This document shows, one piece after another, positions 60,201 through 64,000 of a stretch of DNA of 64,000 bases. The notes beneath the pieces were generated by a model, which saw only the letters and a list, made by a program, of their open reading frames with translations, did no database searches and was not told where the DNA came from. A program made the position numbers and the translations under genes. Origin of the DNA: Nelumbo lutea (lineage: Eukaryota > Streptophyta > Magnoliopsida > Proteales > Nelumbonaceae); NCBI GenBank assembly GCA_022828595.1, contig JAKGHH010000003.1, forward strand, positions 9,672,934-9,736,933, written 5' to 3'. Position 1 is the stretch's first letter; each line of letters starts with the position of its first letter.

Positions 60201-63200
60201 GACAAAAAAAAAAAAAGGATCACTTTGTTAATTGGGAAATCGTGTGCAGAAGTAAAGAAGAGGGGGGTTTGGGATTTAGGAGGGTAATTAGAAAGAATCA
60301 AGCTCTGTTAGGGAAATGATTGTGGCGATGGCCATTGGAAAGAGAGAGATTGTGGCATGAGGTGGTGGGAAGCATTCATGGGAGGTCAAAGAAAGGATAG
60401 GATGCTGATGTATCAAGGCAAGTTAACCTAGCAGCACCTTGGAAGGCCATTCACAACACCCTTCTTCAATTCCTCAATTTTATCAGGTATGAAGTTTGTT
60501 CTGGCAACACTGTTCATTTTTGGGAGGATACTTGGGTAGGAGGCACACCTTTAAAGGATTTGTTCCCTTCGCTATTTTCTATTTCTTTATACAAAAAAGA
60601 GGTGGTCTCAAAATTTGTTTCACCTTTGGGAACACCCTTAGATCCTACTTGGAATTTTGGGTTTCGTAGAGGACTTAGGGATGATGAAATTGAATCTCTT
60701 TCTGTTTTGCTTGGTTGTCTTAATCAGGTATGTTTGGATCCCTCCAAGCCGGATAAGAGGGTATGGACTCCTAGACCCAATGGAACCTTCACTTGTGCTT
60801 CTTTCTTCAAGTCCATCTCTCAACTTTCTACTCACCAACCCTTTTCGTCAAAAGAAATTTGGTGCAGGCCAATTCCCAAAAAAATTATGGTGTTTTTGTT
60901 GGGAAGTATTTCATGGGAAAGTAAACACTCTAGATAACCTACAAAAGAGAACGCATTTCCTCCATATTTTTCCTAATTGGTGTATCCCCTGTAGAGCTCA
61001 CGGTGAGGATTGTTACCACCTATTGATATCCTGTCCCTTTACTGCAGACCTTTGGGCTACTTTCGTTGTTTGGGAGTAGTTGGAGTCTACCAGCAGAAGT
61101 TCACATGCTCTTCAACCATTCTACCTTTTAATGGCCTACAACAATAGGGAGAATTATGTGGAGATGTGCTCGTGCTGCCTTGATTTGGACTCTCTGCAAA
61201 GAAAGGAATATTAGAATTTTTCAAGAAAAGGAAAGGAGCAGTGAGGAGTTGAAAGACTGTGTTTAAATAGGGCAATACCTTGGCTGAAGACCTTGGAAAT
61301 CTTTCATCAATTCTCCTTTAATGACCTTTCGAGAATTTGGTCAACAGTAGCGAGGTGTTCATCTCTAAAGGGTAAATCAATTACAAGATGGTCTCCTCCA
61401 TCCGAAGGCTCACTAAAGTTGAACTTTGATGGAAGTAGCATGGGTAATCCAGGATTACCTGGAATGGGGGTGCTTTGAGAAATGAGAAGGGAGAGATTTT
61501 GTTGCTCTACTAAGGTCCCTTGGGAATTGGGGATTCCATCAGGGTAGAACTTTTAGCTGCTATACAAGGGGTGCAATTTGCAAACCAGCTGGGGGTACAA
61601 CACCTAACAATCGAGGGGGATTCCAAAGTGGTGGTGAGTTGGTTGAAAAATCCTAAATAGGCTATGTGGTGTTACAAGAATGAAATGAAGAAATTTAGTT
61701 GGTTGACAAGGAATATGTTGGTCACTGTACAGTGGGTGGGGAGATCAGCAAATACTTTGTCAGATGTGTTAGCTAAGCAAGGGGTAAATAGGGAATAATT
61801 GTTTTGGGCTCAGTTGTGATTCTTGCTTTTCTTTCCTAGTTTACTTGTAAGATTCAAGGAGGGGCTGCAGCTCGCGCCTCTCCCTGGGATGTTATATGAA
61901 CTCAATCTAAATCTACTTCTAAATTAACAAATTTATTATCATTCATCTACCAACCTTAATCCGTTGGGAATCAGCATTTTGCTGATGCTTTTTATTGGAT
62001 TTTAGTTCTAAATTGTAATTATCCTTGAGGTTTTCTAAATGGTCAGCCTAACTCTTCATTTGGACTTTTGGACTAAATGTTACGATTTTTGGAAGTTGGT
62101 ATCTTAAATATGTTAGATTTGGGAATTCCAGGAAAAATTTAGCGCCTACCAATTGTAGACTGTTGGAAGCGGTTGTCTAATGATCCTTATGGCCATAAGT
62201 GATGTTTAAATTGTAGTATGTTATAAGGTCTTCACAATGATAGGTCACACTTGCAAAACGGATAATTGAACCAGAAGTTACAAGTCTTGGAAGTTGGGCC
62301 CGTGAACACAATAAATCTAGAAACTCCGGCAATATTGGTCGACAACCAACTTTAGACTAATGCAAGTCAATCGTTTTGTGACATTTCCCAGTGGGACACA
62401 ATTCTAATTTGTAATATGTTTTGAGAAGTTATGTTGGAAAAATAAATTCCTATTTTAGGTTGGTGTAAGTTACAGATGTCAAATTAGGTCATACAAACAT
62501 GCAAGCTGAAAACTGGAAATTTGGGGGTCTTGGAACCTAAAGCTAGTAAACTACCTTAGATTTAGGTAAAATGATACAATAAGTTAGAAGCATTTACATC
62601 ATGAACTTAGCAATAATAATTTTGAAATTGGTTGTAATAACTACTTATTGATTTATAGGCTTTTGGGCATACCGTGACTCACTTTTATTAGTACTTTGGA
62701 TCATGGTTTAAAATGTCCTTAATTTCCTATTGTTTCCATTTCTATTGGTAGTGACACAAAATCTTACTAGAATCGGCATATTCCCCAATGAACACTACCA
62801 CCACTATGTGGAGTGCAAGGGATGGTTTCCATGACATATTTCCATCTCTACTTCGATGGGTAGCAACATGAAATTTTACTGCAATCAACAAATTCCCAGT
62901 GAACCCTACCAGAATATGCAGAGTACAAGAGATATTATTATAACATAAGTTGGTGACAATAGTGTAGATATGTGGAGTAACAATGTGATTGCCTGGATAA
63001 CTTACATGATTAGTTGATTACCACTTTGAGCTAACTCAATTTTCATTTTAAACATGAAACATGAAGTTAAGTATTAATTATTGTTTATGTAATAGATTAT
63101 TTGATTGATCTATTACCAATTACATTTTCTATGAGTTCAAACTTTGCTTTGAATCATTCTATCATGAAGCTTATCTTAAGGTTTACAGGACAACTTCAGA

Positions 63201-63874
63201 ATGTATTCTTTTATCTATAACCTTAGTTTCTCAGCTTTGTTTAATGATTTGGTACAAGATAATAATTTAAAAATGTGTGCCTATGCTTCTTTATCATTTT
63301 ATAAAGTATCATTATATATTTTTGCATATTTTACAATGTTTCCACCATGTCTATAATTTTCACAATATTTCCATATGATATTTCCGACATTTCCTACATA
63401 TTTCCTATATTTGGATGATCGACATTTCCGCCGACACCAAAGTTTTAAACCTTGTTTTGGATTCAATGTATTGGGCAAGTGGTTTTTTGCATTCCAAATA
63501 ACTATTTTCTTTTCTTTTCTTTTTCTTTTTCTTTGATTTTCTTGTGAACTATCAATTGCGTTAACATTTGAATTAGGATCCAAGCATGTGCAAACTAAGG
63601 ATATACTGACAATTATTTCAAAAACTTGAAAGAAAGGACAAGCCAAAATAAACATATTCCAAGGGTCAGATTTAACAATAACTAATCAAACAAAAATTTC
63701 ATGTCTCTTGTGCAAGTATGATACAAAATGTAGGAAATATCATCATAATCATCCAAATGTAGAGGGATTGGAAAAACAAAATACCTTTCTGCCATCTTCC
63801 AACTGGTGCCATAAGACTGTGACCAAGATAGTTTTCTCGATGTTTATCAACCTTCACATCTTCCCACTTAAACT
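32985..63874 (-). CDS. MMTAG2: MMTAG2-like nuclear protein, last three exons (5' partial)
   Basis: Exons on the minus strand are 63874-63785, 40787-40520 and 33261-32985 (90, 268 and 277 nt), with GT-AG introns of 22997 and 7258 bp. Phases fit exactly: AG/ starts the first of them, Gly and Arg codons are split at the next two junctions, and TGA closes the frame. The protein reads [37 protein letters not shown], a charged coil ([19 protein letters not shown]), [13 protein letters not shown] and a basic Lys/Arg/His tail ([18 protein letters not shown]). The W-E-D-V-K---K-RENYLG and [14 protein letters not shown] blocks define the multiple myeloma tumour-associated protein 2 family (PF10159), whose basic tail suggests a nuclear role; its function is not well defined. 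Roughly 15 N-terminal residues must come from an exon beyond 64000. No damage was seen despite the intron load. Confidence 0.9.
33262..34955. other. MMTAG2 7.3-kb intron, 3' part
   Basis: Contains a G15 run at 33871-33885 and no protein-like frame. Around 34680-34860 AGCTATATAAGGCCCCAATT followed by a T/C-rich leader looks like a fragment of an LTR promoter region, but no matching LTR or terminal TG/CA was found. Confidence 0.3.
35155..35921. mobile_element. hAT-like MITE with 8-bp target-site duplication
   Basis: 767 bp flanked on both sides by CTTGGTAT (35147-35154 and 35922-35929). The left end CAGTGTTTTAAAAG and the right end CTTTTAAATCATTA are imperfect inverted repeats with the C-A-x-T-G start typical of hAT elements. 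GC-rich AGGCGC-type words fill both subterminal parts. No transposase frame is present, so it is non-autonomous. Confidence 0.8.
35467..35706. repeat. 72-bp inverted repeat inside the hAT-like MITE
   Basis: CCCCTCGAGGCAAGCCCAAA ... ACACAAAAATAATAATT (35467-35538) is repeated in reverse complement at 35636-35706 with only a few differences and a loop of about 100 bp. Confidence 0.75.
37138..37230. mobile_element. Small MITE in LINE 3' UTR
   Basis: CAGTCTGTTTGGTTTGCGCA at the left and TCAACCAAACGGACCATT at the right are inverted. TTA lies at the left junction. A related longer version is present at about 38820-38920, in the second copy of the same LINE 3' UTR. Confidence 0.5.
37138..37435 (+). 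repeat. LINE 3' UTR segment, copy 1 of 2
   Basis: From GGACCATTACTGTATGT through TAAGGATTATCTCGCTTGTA, GGGGTGAGGTTTTTAT and CTTTAATAAATATCTT to TCTTGGAAAAGAAG and AATAAAGGGCCAGA. The same order recurs at about 38855-39150. A (CT)n tract follows only this copy (37434-37452). Confidence 0.7.
37453..38150. other. MMTAG2 intron, unassigned part
   Basis: No domain was recognised. A frame at 37988-38212 contains [13 protein letters not shown], vaguely like the G-LG-R segment of LINE ORF2, but this is too weak to call. Confidence 0.3.
38215..38553 (+). mobile_element. LINE 3' end with duplicated 3' UTR/poly(A)
   Basis: [20 protein letters not shown] (about 38285-38345) is the end of a LINE RNase H domain. 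The 82-bp 3' UTR that follows, CTCTTTCCTTTATTTAGTGC ... TTTTCTCAAAAAAAA, occurs twice in direct tandem (38389-38470 and 38471-38553), each copy closing with its own A run. Confidence 0.75.
38855..39150 (+). repeat. LINE 3' UTR segment, copy 2 of 2
   Basis: Same landmarks as 37138-37435, about 1.72 kb further on, including the non-LINE-like ending CTTGGAAAAGAAGATAATAA and GGGCCAGACGAAGAAGAGG. Copies differ at scattered positions. Confidence 0.7.
39151..40519. other. MMTAG2 7.3-kb intron, 5' part
   Basis: AT-rich, no recognised domain. The donor GTATGT of the middle exon lies at 40519. Confidence 0.4.
40520..40787 (-). CDS. MMTAG2: MMTAG2 middle exon
   Basis: Acceptor TTTCTTTCCAG, donor TATTATAG/GTATGT. 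It encodes [20 protein letters not shown], a Glu-rich helix, and [17 protein letters not shown]. Confidence 0.9.
41380..42215 (-). mobile_element. LINE relic: linker and RNase H, split by a MITE
   Basis: Minus strand: [19 protein letters not shown] (about 42165-42105), then [19 protein letters not shown] (about 41925), a run [30 protein letters not shown] ending at 41693. The sequence continues beyond the MITE as [13 protein letters not shown]. The layout is the end of ORF2 of the same general family as the 49-62 kb LINEs, with stops. It lies in the sense direction of MMTAG2. Confidence 0.7.
41458..41692. mobile_element. MITE with TTCAAAGTAT inverted ends in LINE RNase H
   Basis: Left end TTCAAAGTATCGATACACC, right end GTATCAATACTTTGAA, about 235 bp. 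On the minus strand the flanks are GTGGTGATGGG and GTGGTGGGATGGG, an imperfect 9-11-bp target duplication, as for Mutator-like elements. The interior contains a second small palindrome (GATACACCTCTGTG...CAGAGGTGTATC). Confidence 0.6.
42220..43299. other. MMTAG2 23-kb intron, unassigned part
   Basis: Contains a short (GA)n tract (42281-42303). No protein-like frame was recognised. Confidence 0.35.
43300..43760 (+). mobile_element. Ty3-gypsy gag relic
   Basis: The frame 43410-43679 reads [20 protein letters not shown], then [20 protein letters not shown] and [16 protein letters not shown], the order of the retrotransposon gag domain (DP-EHL--F---M, F---L-G-A--WF--L, SI-SW--L---F---F). Upstream and downstream pieces are broken by stops. 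The longer minus-strand frame over the same bases is its shadow. Confidence 0.75.
44113..44560 (+). repeat. Three tandem 146-147-bp units with G-runs
   Basis: Units start at about 44115, 44261 and 44408. Each contains AGACTAGTCTAGGATGCCAT, (GT)n, a G run of 11-15 bases, then CTACACGTAGTCATATAACA and ATAGCAGATACATCAAATCA. Apart from the length of the (GT)n-(G)n part the three units are nearly identical. Confidence 0.85.
44861..46960 (-). mobile_element. PMD-type element, left copy (C-terminal half and 3' region)
   Basis: Read on the minus strand from 46960. Frames begin with a Glu/Ser-rich part ([37 protein letters not shown]), reach [13 protein letters not shown] and a frameshifted version of the SKINF...HYRP block of the plant mobile domain, then an acidic Ser/Asp tail ([20 protein letters not shown]). 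About 0.9 kb of non-coding 3' sequence follows, out to 44861. From about 46535 outward it is the reverse complement of 48254-49311 plus 61947-62700. It lacks the front part of the mobile domain that the right copy has. Confidence 0.7.
46970..49311 (+). pseudogene. PMD (plant mobile domain) protein pseudogene, right copy
   Basis: Starts with MAPKKK-like codons at about 46981 and then runs through at least five frame changes. Recognisable plant mobile domain (PF10536) blocks in order: [19 protein letters not shown] (to about 47460), [16 protein letters not shown] in the next frame (47458-47510), [20 protein letters not shown] (47822-47881) and [10 protein letters not shown], then [20 protein letters not shown] (about 48112-48171) and [20 protein letters not shown] (about 48337-48396). 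A charged C-terminus ([14 protein letters not shown]) ends near 49036, followed by 3' non-coding sequence. PMD proteins are encoded by plant genes that silence transposons (MAIN/MAIL1) and by transposons themselves. Its repeated, inverted state indicates the latter. The element continues at 61947 beyond the LINE block. Confidence 0.75.
49335..51714 (+). pseudogene. LINE copy A ORF1 (RNA-binding gag-like), broken
   Basis: Frames in order: [20 protein letters not shown] ... [12 protein letters not shown], stop at 49608; then [20 protein letters not shown], matching the IPEG--G-GW----- segment of plant L1 ORF1; [20 protein letters not shown] (about 50073-50132), the characteristic R--GLP-H-W block; then a Lys/Glu-rich linker, and from 51019 a 231-residue acidic C-terminus ([17 protein letters not shown] ... 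[13 protein letters not shown]). Frameshifts at about 50040, 50200 and 50490 and a stop at 50890 show it is inactive. Confidence 0.75.
51998..52729 (+). pseudogene. LINE copy A ORF2, endonuclease domain
   Basis: Starts [23 protein letters not shown]-type endonuclease residues are all visible: the Asn of SWNVKG, the Glu of LLQES, the Asp/Asn of LGGDFNV and the terminal SDH of VTSDHCPI. A frameshift near 52705 ends the frame, and about 190 bp present in copy B between the endonuclease and the RT are missing here near 52830. [33 protein letters not shown] (52855-52935) and the RT start follow, up to 53174. Confidence 0.85.
53178..54798 (+). pseudogene. LINE copy B ORF1, C-terminal part
   Basis: Frames: [19 protein letters not shown] (53184 on), [20 protein letters not shown] (53373), [20 protein letters not shown] (about 53670), and the acidic C-terminus 53917-54798 with [20 protein letters not shown]. 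Frameshifted at least three times. A G13 run at 54677-54689 lies in the C-terminal part. The protein is longer than copy A's at its end because copy A has a stop at 51712. Confidence 0.7.
54843..55660 (+). pseudogene. LINE copy B ORF2 endonuclease, catalytic motif deleted
   Basis: Starts [20 protein letters not shown] and keeps LLQES-like [12 protein letters not shown] 2-base loss near 55148 shifts the frame, and about 30 bp that encode WCLGGDFN in copy A are missing at about 55240 (GGGATGGTCAAGGTCATTAG). The later VTSDHCPI block is intact. Without GGDFN this endonuclease cannot be active. Confidence 0.85.
55660..56895 (+). pseudogene. LINE copy B reverse transcriptase, N-terminal and central part
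   Basis: Stops at 55891-55893 and 55948-55950 interrupt the linker. From 55963 a 310-codon frame carries RT blocks [74 protein letters not shown] and [13 protein letters not shown]. The frame fails just before the catalytic FADD box: CACCTTCAG is joined directly to ATGACCTA, where TTTGCAG is expected between them. Confidence 0.88.
56896..58880 (+). pseudogene. LINE copy B ORF2 C-terminal half (RT end, zf-RVT, RNase H)
   Basis: Frame 56844-57776 resumes in [10 protein letters not shown] and contains [20 protein letters not shown] and [20 protein letters not shown]. zf-[23 protein letters not shown] (about 57988-58047), then [20 protein letters not shown] in another frame. RNase H (58369-58815): [20 protein letters not shown] and [16 protein letters not shown]; the catalytic Glu is replaced (RAKLLA where copy A has RVELLA). 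[15 protein letters not shown] closes the domain. Confidence 0.85.
59041..61800 (+). pseudogene. LINE copy A ORF2, part after the insertion
   Basis: Continues copy [59 protein letters not shown]. An 8-base deletion at about 59411 (ATGAAAAG lost relative to copy B) shifts the frame. The same missing 7 bases as in copy B lie at the FADD box (59759). Then [20 protein letters not shown], a stop at 60317, zf-RVT pieces ([20 protein letters not shown]) and RNase H with the catalytic Glu kept ([12 protein letters not shown]), [13 protein letters not shown] and [17 protein letters not shown]. Confidence 0.85.
61947..62700 (+). mobile_element. PMD-type element, right copy, 3' non-coding end
   Basis: Resumes exactly where 49311 stopped relative to the left copy, apart from about 35 bp missing at the join (left-copy equivalent near 45560-45600). 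Landmarks shared with the left copy in reverse: CCAACCTTA-TCCGT, TTTTGGAAGTTGGTATC, CAGAAGTTA, CTTGGAAGTTGGGCCC, TTTGTAATATGTT and TGACTCACTTTTATT-GTACTTTGGA as the outer end. It has an extra segment of about 65 bp near 62565-62630. Confidence 0.75.
62701..63784. other. MMTAG2 23-kb intron, 5' end
   Basis: No domain recognised. Near 63350-63430 TTTCC-type words repeat (ACATTTCC, ATATTTCC), a weak tandem pattern. The donor GTATTT lies at 63784. Confidence 0.4.
63785..63874 (-). CDS. MMTAG2: MMTAG2 exon with [15 protein letters not shown]
   Basis: Acceptor TTCTTATGCAG, donor CAGAAAG/GTATTT. It encodes [20 protein letters not shown] and MAPVGRWQK. It begins two bases into a codon, so another coding exon lies upstream, outside the window. 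Confidence 0.9.
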
Positions 63875-64000
63875 CTGCATAAGAAAACCAGGTTAAGTGA
63901 AAGGTGAACACCAAGCTACAGAACACAACTACTTTACATCGCTCAGAACTATAACATCATAGAAACTCTTTATGAGAATATAGTTTTGTCCAGAACCACC
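63875..64000. other. Start of the next upstream MMTAG2 intron
   Basis: On the minus strand this ends in a polypyrimidine tract and TTATGCAG. No coding exon with the expected RGGVRGG-type N-terminus is visible, so exon 1 lies further right. Confidence 0.5.

Larger units (their letters stand above)
49312..61946 (+). mobile_element. L1-like LINE copy A, interrupted by LINE copy B
   Basis: The outer LINE: ORF1 (49335-51714), ORF2 endonuclease (51998-52729) and start of the reverse transcriptase (to 53174), then, after the inserted copy B, the rest of the RT (59041 on), zf-RVT, RNase H and a 3' UTR ending TTATTATCATTCAT at 61946 with no poly(A) left. It sits inside the right PMD copy. No target duplication is visible, and about 35 bp of target are missing. 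Antisense to MMTAG2. Confidence 0.88.

Noticed and set aside
49312..61946. Tandem array or segmental duplication of LINEs
   Set aside because: The junctions are a poly(A) followed by the resumption of copy A, with short flanking duplicates, which indicates nested insertion rather than unequal crossing-over.

Overview
The window is nuclear DNA of a flowering plant. It carries a plant-type PPR gene, spliced genes with plant protein sequences, plant L1-like and RTE-type LINEs, Ty1-copia and Ty3-gypsy remains, a Helitron, many MITEs, and long AT-rich intergenic DNA. The very long introns (9.2, 7.3 and 23.0 kb), filled with transposons, fit a plant with transposon-expanded introns. I cannot name the species.

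Three host genes are supported, all on the minus strand. (1) An intronless E-class pentatricopeptide-repeat gene (1867-4767), probably an organellar RNA-editing factor. (2) An AMMECR1-family gene in five exons (28079 down to 15947). Its exon phases join exactly into a 210-residue protein. (3) The last three exons of an MMTAG2 (multiple myeloma tumour-associated protein 2) homologue (63874 down to 32985). Its first exon lies beyond the right edge. Genes 2 and 3 consist of short exons and were found by joining splice sites, not from long ORFs.

Layout. 1-1.8 kb: LINE relic with an RTE tail inside it. 1.9-4.8 kb: PPR gene. 4.8-8.9 kb: upstream DNA with retroposon 3' ends. 8.9-12.3 kb: a non-autonomous Helitron with both termini visible. 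12.3-15.9 kb: MITEs, a minisatellite and a LINE fragment. 15.9-28.1 kb: AMMECR1 gene; its 9.2-kb intron 2 holds copia, RTE and LINE fragments and one LINE insertion with a clear target-site duplication. 28.1-33 kb: intergenic DNA with a Helitron-like relic. 33-64 kb: MMTAG2 gene. Its 7.3-kb intron contains a second LINE family split by an 8-bp-TSD hAT-like MITE. Its 23-kb intron contains a MULE-like MITE, a Ty3 gag relic, a three-unit 147-bp tandem repeat, and the most unusual structure in the window.

That structure (44.86-62.70 kb) is a pair of diverged copies of an element encoding a plant mobile domain (PMD) protein, facing each other head to head. The right copy was later split by a 12.6-kb block of two LINEs of one family, one inserted inside the reverse transcriptase of the other. 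The two LINEs share a 427-bp stretch without a single difference, which includes the same 7-bp deletion at the RT catalytic box, although their other parts differ often. All recognised transposon proteins in the window are broken. I saw no tRNA, rRNA or CRISPR array.
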